A stretch of DNA of 64,000 bases from Enterobacter sp. 10-1. Its GTDB lineage: Bacteria; Pseudomonadota; Gammaproteobacteria; Enterobacterales; Enterobacteriaceae. Under the pieces are notes generated by a model. It was given only the letters and a program-made list of their open reading frames with translations. It did no database searches and had not been told where the DNA came from. The stretch covers positions 248,555-312,554 of the forward strand of contig NISF01000005.1 in assembly GCA_002270295.1 (NCBI GenBank). The letters are read 5' to 3'. Both the position numbers and the translations under genes were made by a program. Shown here piece after piece: positions 1 to 9,424 of the stretch (the stretch's first letter is position 1; the number at the start of each line of letters is the position of its first letter).

Positions 1-857
1 TCCGCCCACTCCAGCTCATCAAACCCGAGCAGGCCGATATCGCTCCCCCAAATCAGGTCAACTCGCTTCAGCGATCGCGCGACCTGCAGCGTCAGAGCGC
101 CGTTGGCGGAGATAACCGCTTTGCGCATTCCGCGATGGCCGGAGTGAAACTGGCGCAGCACGCTGTCCAGCATCGCGCCGTCGTTGAGCGGGACTTCGGC
201 ATTTTCCGCGACGATCCCGGCGTGGCGCTGGATGGTGGTGCGAAAGGCGCTCAGCCGCTCGCGTCGCGTGTTGACGGAGCCTAACGGTTCGCTCAGAAAC
301 AGCAGCGCCTCGAAGCCTTTTTCCACCAGGTGTTCGGTGGCGGTGGTGGCGGCCTGGGCGTTATCCAGTCCGACCACGTCGCAGGCAAAATCCGGAATTT
401 TTCGGTCGATCAGCACCATCGGCAGCGCCGACTGCTGCAGGCGATTGAGCCCCTCTTCCCGCATCCCGACGGCGTTGACCACAATCCCCTCAACCTGATA
501 GCTGCGCAGCAGGTCGAGATAGTGCAGCTCCTGATCCAGCTCGTTGTTGGTATTACATACCAGCAGGGTGAAGCCTTTCTCGCGGCAGGCGGCCTCGATG
601 CCGCTAAGCACGTTAACCGAGTAGGGATTGGTAATATCGGCGATGATCAGGCCAATCAGCCGGGTACGTCCGTGCTTTAGGCCGCGGGCCATCAGGCTGG
701 GGCGATAGTTAAGTTCGGCAATCGCCTTTTCAATGCGCGCCAGCAGGTCATCGGAAAGCAGATGCTTTTCGCCGTTGAGGTAGCGTGAAATGCTGGTTTT
801 ACCGGTCTTTGCGGCTTTTGCCACATCGCTAATGGTTGCTCGCGCCGCTTTCGCCAT
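1..857 (-). CDS. LacI-family transcriptional regulator (C-terminus cut by window edge)
   Basis: An open frame of 285 codons runs on the minus strand from an ATG at 855-857 off the left edge. The N-terminus holds a LacI-type helix-turn-helix (TISDVAKAA...SISRYLNG, about residues 8-30) and the hinge-side motif NYRPSLMARGL, followed by a periplasmic-binding-protein-like sensor domain (LIGLIIADITNPYS). An AAGGA box lies just upstream of the start. The HTH and hinge resemble the KdgR/PtxS-like branch of the family, which controls ketogluconate or KDG use. In E. coli yiaD is followed by ghrB, a 2-ketogluconate reductase gene, so a role in sugar-acid regulation is plausible, but the target genes lie outside the window and this is inference. 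Confidence 0.9.
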   Translation of the reverse strand, partial: MAKAARATISDVAKAAKTGKTSISRYLNGEKHLLSDDLLARIEKAIAELNYRPSLMARGLKHGRTRLIGLIIADITNPYSVNVLSGIEAACREKGFTLLVCNTNNELDQELHYLDLLRSYQVEGIVVNAVGMREEGLNRLQQSALPMVLIDRKIPDFACDVVGLDNAQAATTATEHLVEKGFEALLFLSEPLGSVNTRRERLSAFRTTIQRHAGIVAENAEVPLNDGAMLDSVLRQFHSGHRGMRKAVISANGALTLQVARSLKRVDLIWGSDIGLLGFDELEWA

Positions 858-891
858 GATGGCTTCCTTTGCTGAAATCTGGAGAACACCT

Positions 892-909
892 TAGCGCGAA
901 AATTCGCTA
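892..909. promoter_or_regulatory. palindrome upstream of the LacI-type gene, possible operator
   Basis: The sequence reads TAGCG-N8-CGCTA and contains a nested GCGAA-AA-TTCGC palindrome, 35-52 bases upstream of the regulator's ATG. A symmetrical site at this position would suit LacI-type autoregulation. No binding consensus for this regulator is known to me, so the role is inferred. Confidence 0.3.
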
Positions 910-922
910 TATCAAGCATTTT

Positions 923-947
923 GCCCGGTAAGCGCCTCTTACCGGGC
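923..947 (-). terminator. GC-rich stem-loop after yiaD
   Basis: A perfect 10-bp stem (GCCCGGTAAG / CTTACCGGGC) with a 5-base loop sits 15 bases past the yiaD stop, before the LacI-type gene. It lacks a U-run on the minus strand, so it is either a weak or factor-dependent terminator or an mRNA 3'-end stabiliser. Confidence 0.5.
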
Positions 948-961
948 GGAGGATGGCGGGG

Positions 962-1624
962 TTACTGCAGCGGACTGAGGGTAATTTCCACGCGGCGGTT
1001 CTGCGCTTTGCCTTCCGCAGTGCCGTTGCTGGCAATCGGATTGGCCGGGCCCATTCCGCTGGTGCGGATACGGTTTGCCGCGACGCCCTGGGTGATAAGG
1101 GCGCTGGCAACGCTATCCGCGCGCTGCTGCGAAAGACGCATGTTCAGGTCCTGGCCGCCGGTGCTGTCGGTATAGCCGACAACGTTAACCGCCGTCTTTT
1201 CGTACTCTTTCAGCACCATCGCGACCCCGGAGAGCGTATTGGCTCCTGCCGGTTTGAGATTGGCGCTGCTGCTGTCAAAGGTGACGTTATTGGGCATATT
1301 CAGCACGATGTTATCGCCATTGCGCGTCACGCTGACCCCGGTTCCCTGCATTTTCTCGCGCAGTTTTGCTTCCTGTACGTCCATGTAGTAGCCGATGCCG
1401 CCGCCAAGCGCCGCGCCCGCCGCCGCGCCGATCAGCGCCCCTTTGCCTCGGTCGTGTTTGGAAGAGGAGAGCGCGCCAATGCCCGCGCCGACCAGGGAGC
1501 CGATACCGGCGCCGACGCCGGATTTTCCTGCTTCACGTTCGCCGGTATAGGGGTTGGTCGTACAGCCAGAAATGGCCAGGGTGCCGCTAACCAAAGCCGC
1601 AATCATCAGTACGCGTTTTTTCAT
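962..1624 (-). CDS. yiaD: OmpA-family outer membrane lipoprotein YiaD
   Basis: The 220-residue protein starts with a lipoprotein signal ending in the lipobox ISGC (Cys about 20), so it should be acylated and sent to the outer membrane. Residues about 35-80 form a Gly/Ala-rich glycine-zipper segment (GAGIGSLVGAGIGALSS; GAAAGAALGGGIGYYMD). Residues about 105-215 form the OmpA C-terminal peptidoglycan-binding domain, with the family core FDSSSANLKP, GYTDSTG, LSQQRADSVA and NRRVEI. Length and sequence match E. coli YiaD (219 residues). In E. coli overexpression of yiaD suppresses a bamD temperature-sensitive mutant, which is family knowledge. It is divergent from bisC, as in E. coli. Confidence 0.95.
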   Translation of the reverse strand: MKKRVLMIAALVSGTLAISGCTTNPYTGEREAGKSGVGAGIGSLVGAGIGALSSSKHDRGKGALIGAAAGAALGGGIGYYMDVQEAKLREKMQGTGVSVTRNGDNIVLNMPNNVTFDSSSANLKPAGANTLSGVAMVLKEYEKTAVNVVGYTDSTGGQDLNMRLSQQRADSVASALITQGVAANRIRTSGMGPANPIASNGTAEGKAQNRRVEITLSPLQ

Positions 1625-1791
1625 ATTATTTCCTTAATCCATTTTATTCTTTGTCACAGCGCGCGTGACGGTTGATTATGACGCCCGGATGTGGAGAAAA
1701 TTCCCCGGATAACGTCTCTATTTGTAAGTAACCTTGAACGGCCGAATAACAGGCCGTCACCACACCTGCATTCGCTGACCAGGAGCTCGCT

Positions 1792-4122
1792 TTGCCAACC
1801 TCATCTGCAACTGAAACCATCCTCACCGCGGCCCATTGGGGACCGATGCTGGTTGAAACCGATGGTGAAAATGTCCTCTCTTCCCGCGGCGCGCTGGAAA
1901 CCCCCTTCGCCAACTCTTTGCAAACCGCCGTGCGGGACCAGGTTCATAGCAAGACTCGCGTGCGTTACCCGATGGTGCGTAAAGGTTTTCTGGCCTCGCC
2001 GGATAGCCCGCAGGGCGTACGCGGGCAGGATGAGTTCGTCCGGGTGAGCTGGGAGCAGGCGCTGGATCTTATTCATGCTCAGCATCGGCGGATCCGGGAA
2101 AGCTACGGCCCGACGTCCATCTTTGCCGGTTCCTACGGCTGGCGTTCAAACGGCGTACTGCATAAAGCGGCGACGCTGCTGCAGCGCTATATGAGCCTGG
2201 CCGGCGGCTATACCGGCCACCTCGGGGATTACTCCACCGGCGCGGCGCAGGCGATCATGCCGTACGTGGTGGGCGGAAATGAGGTTTATCAGCAGCAAAC
2301 CAGCTGGCCAATGGTGCTGGAACATAGCGAGGTGGTGGTGCTGTGGAGCGCTAATCCGCTGAATACGCTAAAAATTGCCTGGAACGCCTCCGATGAGCAG
2401 GGAGTGACATGGTTCGATCGGCTGCGCAAGAGCGGCAAGCGGGTGATCTGCATCGATCCTATGCGATCGGAAACCGTTGATTTCTTTGGGCAGGATATCG
2501 ACTGGGTGGCCCCGCATATGGGAACGGACGTGGCGATGATGCTGGGTATCGCCTGTACCCTGGTTGAAAACGGCTGGCAGGACGATGCGTTTCTGGCGCG
2601 CTATACCAGCGGCTATGAGATCTTCTCCCGCTACCTGACCGGCGAGAGCGACGGCGTGGCGAAGACCGCCGAGTGGGCTGCGGAGATTTGCGGCGTAAGT
2701 GCGGATAAAATCCGCGAACTGGCGCAACTTTTCCACGAAAATACCACCATGCTGATGTCCGGCTGGGGCATGCAGCGTCAGCAGTTCGGCGAGCAGAAGC
2801 ACTGGATGTTGGTCACGCTGGCCGCGATGCTGGGGCAGATTGGCACCCCCGGCGGCGGTTTTGGCCTCTCCTACCACTTCGCCAACGGCGGCAACCCGAC
2901 CCGCCGGGCGGCGGTGCTGGCCTCGATGCAGGGCTGCGTGGCGGACGGTATTGAGGCGGTAGAAAAAATTCCGGTGGCGCGCATTGTCGAAGCGCTGGAA
3001 AACCCGGGCGCGGCGTATCAGCATAACGGCATGGACCGATGCTTCCCGGATATTCGCTTTATCTGGTGGGCGGGCGGCGCCAATTTTACCCATCATCAGG
3101 ATACCAACCGGCTGATCCGCGCCTGGCAGAAGCCGGAGCTTATCGTCATTTCGGAGTGCTTCTGGACCGCCGCGGCCCGCCATGCCGATATCGTCCTGCC
3201 GGCAACGACCTCATTTGAACGCAACGATATGACCATGACCGGCGATTACAGCAACCAGCACCTGGTGCCGATGAAACGCGTGGTTGCTCCGCGCGACGAG
3301 GCCCGGGATGACTTTGAGGTGTTTGCCGATCTTAGCGAGCGCTGGGAAGAGGGAGGCCGCGCCCGTTTTACCGAGGGTAAAAGCGACATCCAGTGGCTGG
3401 AAAGCTTCTACCGCATTGCGGCTCAGCGCGGAGCGAGCCAGCAGATTACGCTGCCGCCGTTCGAGCAGTTCTGGCAGGATAATCAGCTCATTGAGATGCC
3501 GGAAAACCCCGACAACGCCCGTTTCGCTCGCTTTGCCGCCTTCCGCGCCGATCCGCAGGCTAATCCGCTGAAAACGGCGAGCGGAAAAATTGAGATCCAC
3601 TCGCCGACGATTGCCGGTTTTGCCTATCCCGACTGCCCGCCGCACCCGATGTGGCTGGCGCCGGACGAATGGCACGGCAACGCGCAGCCGGGCCAGCTGC
3701 AGGTGCTTTCCGCCCATCCGGCCCATCGCTTGCACAGCCAGCTGAATCACACGACGCTGCGGGAGCAGTACGCGGTTGCCGGCCGCGAGCCGTTAACCAT
3801 TCATCCGCTGGATGCCGAGGCGCGGCAGATTGCCGACGGCGATCTGGTTCGGGTATGGAATTCGCGCGGTCAGGTTCTGGCCGGAGCGGTGGTGACGGAA
3901 GGGATCCGGCCCGGGGTTATCTGCCTGCATGAGGGGGCCTGGCCTGATATCGACCCGCAGGCGGGGATCTGTAAAAATGGCGCGGTGAACGTTTTGACCA
4001 AAGATATTCCGACCTCGCGTCTCGGTAACGGCTGCGCCGGAAACACGGCGCTGGCGTGGCTGGAAAAATACGCTGGCCCGGCGCTTACGTTAACGGCGTT
4101 TGATCCACCGGCCAACGCATAA
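1792..4122 (+). CDS. bisC: biotin sulfoxide reductase (molybdopterin enzyme)
   Basis: The 776-residue protein is almost collinear with E. coli BisC (777 residues). It belongs to the DMSO/TMAO reductase family and binds bis-MGD molybdenum; the GDYSTGAAQ segment holds the serine that ligates Mo in this family. Other family blocks are [18 protein letters not shown], [15 protein letters not shown] and the C-terminal MGD-binding [17 protein letters not shown]. There is no Tat signal, so it is cytoplasmic, where it recycles biotin-d-sulfoxide and can reduce methionine sulfoxide. I chose the TTG at 1792 because AGGAG at 1781-1785 lies six bases before it and no ATG fits better. Its last 38 bases overlap the convergent yiaC. 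Confidence 0.96.
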   Translation: MPTSSATETILTAAHWGPMLVETDGENVLSSRGALETPFANSLQTAVRDQVHSKTRVRYPMVRKGFLASPDSPQGVRGQDEFVRVSWEQALDLIHAQHRRIRESYGPTSIFAGSYGWRSNGVLHKAATLLQRYMSLAGGYTGHLGDYSTGAAQAIMPYVVGGNEVYQQQTSWPMVLEHSEVVVLWSANPLNTLKIAWNASDEQGVTWFDRLRKSGKRVICIDPMRSETVDFFGQDIDWVAPHMGTDVAMMLGIACTLVENGWQDDAFLARYTSGYEIFSRYLTGESDGVAKTAEWAAEICGVSADKIRELAQLFHENTTMLMSGWGMQRQQFGEQKHWMLVTLAAMLGQIGTPGGGFGLSYHFANGGNPTRRAAVLASMQGCVADGIEAVEKIPVARIVEALENPGAAYQHNGMDRCFPDIRFIWWAGGANFTHHQDTNRLIRAWQKPELIVISECFWTAAARHADIVLPATTSFERNDMTMTGDYSNQHLVPMKRVVAPRDEARDDFEVFADLSERWEEGGRARFTEGKSDIQWLESFYRIAAQRGASQQITLPPFEQFWQDNQLIEMPENPDNARFARFAAFRADPQANPLKTASGKIEIHSPTIAGFAYPDCPPHPMWLAPDEWHGNAQPGQLQVLSAHPAHRLHSQLNHTTLREQYAVAGREPLTIHPLDAEARQIADGDLVRVWNSRGQVLAGAVVTEGIRPGVICLHEGAWPDIDPQAGICKNGAVNVLTKDIPTSRLGNGCAGNTALAWLEKYAGPALTLTAFDPPANA

Positions 4123-4531
4123 TCCACGTCGGCTGCAGGGTATCGTCCTGCCATGCGCAGTCTTCTATCCGGAAGCCCTGCGCATGGTAGAAATTCACCG
4201 CCTGTACGTTTTTTTGGTACACCTCGAGGCTTAGCCAGGCATAGTGCCGTTTGACCTCGTTCACCAGCGCGCTGCCGATCCCCCGGCGGATGGCCTCCGG
4301 CGCAACGAAAAGCGCGCCGAGAAAGCGTGATTCCAGAACGCTGATAAAGCCTTTTATCTCACCGCCTTCCTCCCATACCCAGGTACTGGCGGCGGGAAGG
4401 TAAACGTCGCGCACGACCGCAATGCTTTCATGCCAGTACTCCTCTTTGATAAACGGATGCGCATGAATCGTGCTTTTCAGCCATAGCGCGAGCAGCGGGC
4501 GGACCTCTTTAGCGTCCCACTTGCGGATCAT
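4085..4531 (-). CDS. yiaC: GNAT acetyltransferase YiaC
   Basis: The 148-residue protein aligns with E. coli YiaC, a GNAT enzyme reported to acetylate lysines on proteins. It keeps the acetyl-CoA pyrophosphate loop ([12 protein letters not shown], about residues 76-87) and the C-terminal blocks [17 protein letters not shown] and [13 protein letters not shown]. The ATG at 4529-4531 has GGAGG five bases upstream; a GTG two codons earlier is in frame but lies too close to that site. The start overlaps the 3' end of tag by 23 bases, so translation is probably coupled. The 3' end overlaps convergent bisC by 38 bases. Confidence 0.93.
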   Translation of the reverse strand: MIRKWDAKEVRPLLALWLKSTIHAHPFIKEEYWHESIAVVRDVYLPAASTWVWEEGGEIKGFISVLESRFLGALFVAPEAIRRGIGSALVNEVKRHYAWLSLEVYQKNVQAVNFYHAQGFRIEDCAWQDDTLQPTWIMRWPVDQTPLT

Positions 4532-5090
4532 CCGCACCTCCGGGGTAACAGAAGCAGCCCGTGACGTGATCGTTCACCAGCCCACAGGCCTGCATAAAGG
4601 AGTAACAGATGGTCGAACCGACAAACTTGAAGCCGAGTTTTTTCAGCGCTTTCGACAGCGCATCGGAGGCGGGGGTCGTCGTTGGGATTTCCGCCAGCGT
4701 AGCGGCGTGCGATATCTGCGGATGATTATCGACAAAGGACCAGACGAAATCAGCGAAGGAGTCGCCTTTTTCTTCCATCGCAAGAAAAGCCCGCGCGTTG
4801 CCGATAATGGCCTGAATTTTACCGCGATGGCGAATAATACCGGCGTCCAGCACCAGGCGCTCAACGTCGGCCTCGTCCATCGCGGCGACGCGAACCGGGT
4901 CGAACTGATGAAACGCCCGGCGATAGTTCTCACGTTTTTTTAGCACCGTAATCCATGAAAGCCCGGCCTGCTGGCCCTCAAGGCAGATCATTTCGAACAG
5001 CTTCCGGGCGTCTCTTTGCTCTACGCCCCATTCGGTATCGTGATACTGGATATAGAGAGGGTCCTGGCTAACCCATCCGCAACGCTGCAT
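4509..5090 (-). CDS. tag: 3-methyladenine DNA glycosylase I
   Basis: The 193-residue protein matches E. coli Tag (187 residues) closely from MQRCGWVSQDPLYIQYHD onward. It removes N3-methyladenine from alkylated DNA in base excision repair. The zinc-snap ligands are present: Cys4, His17 in the YHD motif, and a His and Cys in VNDHVTGCFCYP near the C-terminus. The Glu of LFEMICLEGQQAG contacts the damaged base in the family. The start at 5088-5090 follows GGGAG; an in-frame upstream TTG would add a tail that E. coli Tag does not have. A few extra C-terminal residues ([10 protein letters not shown]) come from the overlap with yiaC. Confidence 0.96.
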   Translation of the reverse strand: MQRCGWVSQDPLYIQYHDTEWGVEQRDARKLFEMICLEGQQAGLSWITVLKKRENYRRAFHQFDPVRVAAMDEADVERLVLDAGIIRHRGKIQAIIGNARAFLAMEEKGDSFADFVWSFVDNHPQISHAATLAEIPTTTPASDALSKALKKLGFKFVGSTICYSFMQACGLVNDHVTGCFCYPGGADDPQVGR

Positions 5091-5248
5091 GTCTTTCTCC
5101 CTTAGCAATAAAACTTACCCTTTCACCTTGACGGCTGAAAGATAAAGATAATAGTTAATACAGGGATACCACTCCCAAATACAGGGGTATCAGATCCCAT
5201 AAAAAACACAGCAATACTTCCGGTTTGGCTCTTTATGGAGTCGCTTTA

Positions 5249-5896
5249 ATGATAATAAAGAAATGCAATGGCTTGGGGGGATACTTCCTCCCGGCATGCG
5301 TATCCGTATGGGTATCGTGCGTCTGCGGGGCGAATGCCTGGCAACAGGAATATATCGCTATCGATACAAAAAGTAATACACCCGAACGCTATACGTGGGA
5401 TAGCGATCACCAACCGCGCTATGAGGACATTCTGGCTGAGCGCATCAATTCATCGACCGGCGACGCTTCCGGATTCGCCCTCAACCAGGCGGTAGCGCCG
5501 CCGGATACCGGCCACGGTATGAGCGTGGGCTGGAACTTTACCTTAGCCAACGGCGTGACTTCAGGGCCAGTGGCAAGTTTACGCAGCGATCTGCTGCTTC
5601 CGCCTCCCGTTCGCCGCGCGACGGAAAGTAGCTACGTGAATACGCTCGGCTGGCGCGTGGATTACCAGCAGCTGTGGGGCATTCACCCTTGGGCGCAGGT
5701 GAGCTACAACCAGGCGCTTTCTTCAGAGCTGCCCTGGCCAACCCGTACCCAGGACGGCGGCTGGCGGGATGTGACCTTTGGAGCGGATATGTCGCTCAAT
5801 TCACACCTTGCGGCCTGGGCGGCGCTCTCGCAGGCGGATAACCTGCCAACCGGGGCAAACTATCAGTACCTGATGGGGGTCAGCGCCAATTTTTAA
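5249..5896 (+). CDS. yhjY: YhjY-family outer membrane beta-barrel/autotransporter-domain protein
   Basis: The 215-residue protein starts with a signal sequence (MIIKKCN...ANA, cleavage near residue 30) followed by WQQEYIAIDT and ERYTWDSDHQPRYEDIL, the conserved N-terminus of E. coli YhjY. The rest alternates polar and hydrophobic residues and ends in a phenylalanine (MGVSANF), typical of an outer-membrane strand that is recognised by the BAM complex. It is somewhat shorter than E. coli YhjY (about 232 residues). Annotation of YhjY as a lipase in databases is not supported by any catalytic motif seen here. ATG 5249 has GGAG eight bases upstream. It is divergent from tag. Confidence 0.85.
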   Translation: MIIKKCNGLGGYFLPACVSVWVSCVCGANAWQQEYIAIDTKSNTPERYTWDSDHQPRYEDILAERINSSTGDASGFALNQAVAPPDTGHGMSVGWNFTLANGVTSGPVASLRSDLLLPPPVRRATESSYVNTLGWRVDYQQLWGIHPWAQVSYNQALSSELPWPTRTQDGGWRDVTFGADMSLNSHLAAWAALSQADNLPTGANYQYLMGVSANF

Positions 5897-6250
5897 GCCG
5901 TTTCTCCGACCGGCTTGCGGCCATCTGCTCGCACGCTGCTGGCCTAAGATCGTCGGGCGGGGCGTTCAGCCTCGCTGTGGGTATTTTGCTTCTGTAATGT
6001 GAATTATGTCGCCCATATGTAGCATGCTTAATACGACTATTTAACTTCACGATCACAGAACTGGCGCGTCTTCGTGAGATAGCAGGTACTAACTTATTTC
6101 CTGCTATCGAGCGCGCGCCCGTTTCTCGATGTCATTCATTCCGGCATTCATGCATTTCATTCCCTGCTGACGGCATTTCATGCCTTTTCTCCCCTGGGCT
6201 TCAGGGGACTTCGCTATTGTGGCGGCAGTTAATACTTCAGGACATCCGCT
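5897..6250. other. yhjY-yhjX intergenic region
   Basis: This 354-bp non-coding stretch holds a short inverted repeat right after the yhjY stop (AAGCCG/CGGCTT), a perfect 9-bp inverted repeat at 6078-6108 (GATAGCAGG-N13-CCTGCTATC) and a cluster of CATTTCAT-type direct repeats from 6131 to 6181. A TATTGT hexamer near 6216 could be the yhjX -10 box. No credible ORF is present. Confidence 0.7.
6151..6181 (+). promoter_or_regulatory. YpdB (PyrR)-type operator of yhjX
   Basis: Two direct repeats, TGCATTTCAT (6151-6160) and GGCATTTCAT (6172-6181), are separated by exactly 11 bases. This is the GGCATTTCAT-N11-GGCATTTCAT site known for the E. coli response regulator YpdB, which activates yhjX when pyruvate is sensed by YpdA. 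Only one base differs from the E. coli motif. Further imperfect copies lie just upstream (GGCATTCAT at 6143-6151; GTCATTCAT at 6131-6139). Confidence 0.85.
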
Positions 6251-7453
6251 ATGAACGCTACCAATACTCAATATACCCGCTGGCTCACGCTATTCGGCAC
6301 GATCGTGACACAATTCGCGCTGGGATCGGTTTATACATGGAGTTTGTTCAATAGTTCTCTTTCCGCAAAGCTGGATGAGCCGGTAAGCCAGGTGGCTTTC
6401 TCCTTCGGCCTGCTGAGTCTTGGTCTGGCGTTATCCTCCTCCGTCGCCGGTAAATTGCAGGAACGCTTTGGCGTAAAACGCGTGACGATGGCATCCGGCG
6501 TACTGCTCGGGCTCGGCTTTTTCCTCACCGCCCACGCCAATAGCCTGATGATGCTGTGGCTGAGCGCCGGTCTGCTGGTCGGTCTGGCTGACGGCGCAGG
6601 CTATCTGCTGACGCTGTCCAACTGCGTGAAGTGGTTCCCTGAGCGTAAAGGGCTGATTTCCGCCTTCTCCATTGGCTCCTACGGCCTCGGCAGCCTCGGG
6701 TTTAAATTTATTGATAGCCATCTGCTGGCGACCGTTGGTCTGGAGAAAACCTTTATTATCTGGGGCGCGATTGTGCTGGTGATGATTGTTTTTGGCGCAA
6801 CGCTGATGAAAGATGCGCCGAACCATGCCGCCAGCACCAGCAATGGGGTGGTGGAGAATGACTTCACGCTGGCGCAGTCGATGCGTAAACCGCAGTACTG
6901 GATGCTCGCGGTGATGTTCCTGACCGCCTGCATGAGCGGCCTGTACGTTATCGGCGTGGCGAAGGATATTGCGCAAGGGATGGTGCACCTGGACGTGGCG
7001 ACGGCGGCAAATGCGGTAACCATCATTTCTATCGCCAACCTGAGCGGACGCCTGGTGCTGGGTATCCTGTCGGATAAAATTTCCCGTATCCGCGTGATTA
7101 CTATTGGTCAGGTCGTTTCGCTGGTCGGTATGGCGGCACTGCTGTTTGCCCCGCTCAATGCCACGACTTTCTTTGCCGCGATTGCCTGCGTCGCCTTTAA
7201 CTTCGGCGGTACGATCACCGTGTTCCCGTCCCTGATCAGTGAATTCTTCGGCCTGAACAACCTGGCGAAAAACTACGGGGTGATTTATCTGGGCTTCGGT
7301 ATCGGCAGCATCTGCGGGTCGCTGATTGCCTCACTGTTCGGCGGGTTCTACGTCACCTTCTGCGTTATCTTCGCGCTGCTGATTCTTTCTCTGGCGCTTT
7401 CCACGACCATTCGCCAGCCAAAAAGCGAAGTTTATAACGCGGCACACGCCTGA
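6251..7453 (+). CDS. yhjX: MFS transporter YhjX (pyruvate-induced)
   Basis: The 400-residue integral membrane protein has twelve predicted hydrophobic segments and the oxalate/formate-antiporter-like MFS signature. The N-terminus GTIVTQFALGSVYTWSLF and the loop KLQERFGVKRVTM fit the family's loop 2-3 motif. Length matches E. coli YhjX (402). In E. coli it is the main target of the YpdA/YpdB pyruvate-sensing two-component system, and the matching operator lies 70 bases upstream. The substrate is not certain; pyruvate export or uptake has been suggested. ATG 6251 follows CAGGAC. An 11-bp-plus stem-loop lies downstream. Confidence 0.94.
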   Translation: MNATNTQYTRWLTLFGTIVTQFALGSVYTWSLFNSSLSAKLDEPVSQVAFSFGLLSLGLALSSSVAGKLQERFGVKRVTMASGVLLGLGFFLTAHANSLMMLWLSAGLLVGLADGAGYLLTLSNCVKWFPERKGLISAFSIGSYGLGSLGFKFIDSHLLATVGLEKTFIIWGAIVLVMIVFGATLMKDAPNHAASTSNGVVENDFTLAQSMRKPQYWMLAVMFLTACMSGLYVIGVAKDIAQGMVHLDVATAANAVTIISIANLSGRLVLGILSDKISRIRVITIGQVVSLVGMAALLFAPLNATTFFAAIACVAFNFGGTITVFPSLISEFFGLNNLAKNYGVIYLGFGIGSICGSLIASLFGGFYVTFCVIFALLILSLALSTTIRQPKSEVYNAAHA

Positions 7454-7494
7454 CCGCGCGACAGACCATCAATTCACTAAGCGAATAATGCCAA

Positions 7495-7527
7495 TCCGAC
7501 CAGATATTTTGTAAATATTTGGTCGGA
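7495..7527. repeat. long inverted repeat between yhjX and eptB
   Basis: A 15-base stem (TCCGACCAGATATTT pairing with AAATATTTGGTCGGA, a single G-T wobble) closes a 3-base loop. No U-run follows, but a hairpin this strong could end yhjX transcription or act as a nearly symmetrical protein-binding site upstream of eptB. Confidence 0.7.
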
Positions 7528-7682
7528 TCACATTCCCTCCTGATACTTTTCCCTTCCTCTGTGGTCTACTTACCGCGCTTTGTAGAGGTTTCTCATAACC
7601 AACCTTGACGCACTCTATTAACCTGCTTGCTTATATCGCGTAAGTGAGGGGCTTTATCTCATCTTTTTCCAGGTTTTCTTGC

Positions 7683-9374
7683 ATGAAATATATTAGAACG
7701 ATGACGCAGCAGACGCTCAGTATATGGCTGGCGCTGTACATCGGCTGGTTTATGAACGTTGCCGTTTTTATCCGTCGCTTCGACGGTTATGCTCAGGAAT
7801 TTACCTTCTGGAAAGGACTTTCCGGGCTTGTGGAACTGGTTGCAACCGTGCTGGTGACCTTCTTCCTGCTGCGGATTCTGTCGCTGACGGGACGGCGGTT
7901 ATGGCGAATATTAGCCACTCTGGTGGTGCTGTTCTCCGCGGCTGCCAGCTACTACATGACTTTCCTCAACGTGGTCATTGGCTACGGTATTATCGCCTCG
8001 GTGATGACCACCGATATCGATCTTTCCCAGGAGGTTATCGGCTGGCATTTGATTCTTTGGCTGGTGCTGGTTAGCGCGCCGCCGCTGCTGTTTATCTGGA
8101 ATAACCGCTGCCGCGATACCCTGCTGCGGCAGATCCGCACGCCGGGTCAGCGGGTGAAGAATATTGCTATTGTCCTGCTGGCGGGGCTGATGGTCTGGGG
8201 ACCCATTCGTCTGCTGGAGGTCCGCCAGAAGAACGTGGAGCGGAATTCGGAAGTGGATATGCCGAGCTACGGCGGGGTGATTGCTAACTCCTACCTGCCC
8301 TCGAACTGGCTCTCCGCGCTGGGGCTGTACGCCTGGGCGCAGGTCGATGAATCTTCCGATAACGGCTCCCTGATCAACCCGGTGAAGAAATTCACCTACG
8401 TTGCGCCGCAGGGGCTGGATGACACCTACGTGGTGTTTATCATCGGCGAGACGACCCGTTGGGATCACATGGGGATTCTGGGATATAGCCGCAACACCAC
8501 GCCGAAGCTGGCCGAGGAGAAAAATCTCGTGGCCTTCCGCGGCTACTCCTGCGATACCGCGACCAAGCTATCCCTGCGCTGCATGTTCGTCCGCGAGGGC
8601 GGGGCGGAAGATAACCCCCAGCGAACGCTGAAAGAGCAAAACGTGTTTTCCGTTCTGCACCAGCTGGGCTTTACCGGCGATCTCTACGCCATGCAGAGCG
8701 AAATGTGGTTCTACAGCAATACGATGGCGAACACGATTGCCTATCGCGAGCAGATTGGCGCCGAGCCGCGTAACCGCGGTAAGAGCGTCGATGACATGCT
8801 GCTTATCGATGAGGTGAAGCGCTCGATGCTGAAGAATACCCGCGGCAAGCACCTGATTATCCTGCATACCAAGGGGTCACACTTCAACTATACGCAGCGC
8901 TACCCGCGCAGCTTCGCCCAGTGGAAGCCGGAATGCGTGGGCGTGGACAGCAAATGTTCGAAGGCAGAGCTGATTAACTCCTACGACAACAGCGTGACCT
9001 ATGTCGATCACTTTATTGTTAGCGTGCTGGATCAGCTGCGGGATAAGAAAGCGATTGTCTTCTATGCCTCCGATCATGGTGAGTCGATCAACGAGCACGA
9101 ACACCTGCACGGGACGCCGCGCAAGATGGCGCCGCCGGAGCAGTTCCGCGTGCCGATGATGGTGTGGATGTCGGATAAGTATCTGGAAGCGCCTGACCAC
9201 GCAGCCTCCTTTGCCCGACTCAAGCAGCAGGCGGCGATGAAGGTCTCGCGTCGTCACGTTGAGCTGTACGATACCATTATGGGCTGTCTCGGCTATACCT
9301 CGCCGGACGGCGGGATTAACGAGAACAACAACTGGTGCCGCGTTCCCGATGCGGGCAAAGCGGCGAAGGAATAA
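7683..9374 (+). CDS. eptB: Kdo2-lipid A phosphoethanolamine 7''-transferase EptB
   Basis: The 563-residue protein equals E. coli EptB in length. It has five N-terminal membrane segments (to about residue 170) and a periplasmic alkaline-phosphatase-fold sulfatase domain. The catalytic block [14 protein letters not shown] carries the threonine nucleophile; metal-binding residues lie in [14 protein letters not shown] and ADHGE-type [14 protein letters not shown]. It adds phosphoethanolamine to the outer Kdo of LPS, lowering negative charge. I chose the ATG at 7683 because the protein then begins like E. coli EptB ([10 protein letters not shown]); an upstream in-frame start would add 13 unrelated residues. 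In E. coli it is controlled by sigma E and the sRNA MgrR. Confidence 0.96.
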   Translation: MKYIRTMTQQTLSIWLALYIGWFMNVAVFIRRFDGYAQEFTFWKGLSGLVELVATVLVTFFLLRILSLTGRRLWRILATLVVLFSAAASYYMTFLNVVIGYGIIASVMTTDIDLSQEVIGWHLILWLVLVSAPPLLFIWNNRCRDTLLRQIRTPGQRVKNIAIVLLAGLMVWGPIRLLEVRQKNVERNSEVDMPSYGGVIANSYLPSNWLSALGLYAWAQVDESSDNGSLINPVKKFTYVAPQGLDDTYVVFIIGETTRWDHMGILGYSRNTTPKLAEEKNLVAFRGYSCDTATKLSLRCMFVREGGAEDNPQRTLKEQNVFSVLHQLGFTGDLYAMQSEMWFYSNTMANTIAYREQIGAEPRNRGKSVDDMLLIDEVKRSMLKNTRGKHLIILHTKGSHFNYTQRYPRSFAQWKPECVGVDSKCSKAELINSYDNSVTYVDHFIVSVLDQLRDKKAIVFYASDHGESINEHEHLHGTPRKMAPPEQFRVPMMVWMSDKYLEAPDHAASFARLKQQAAMKVSRRHVELYDTIMGCLGYTSPDGGINENNNWCRVPDAGKAAKE

Positions 9375-9424
9375 CGAGAGTGATGAGTTTCTCGCCGCTT
9401 GAGTGATTTTTTCATAATAAGGCA

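Noticed and set aside
953-1675. 240-codon open frame on the plus strand opposite yiaD
   Set aside because: It is antisense to a lipoprotein gene with clear homology and signal peptide; the translated product has no recognisable domain and a composition typical of a shadow frame in GC-rich DNA.
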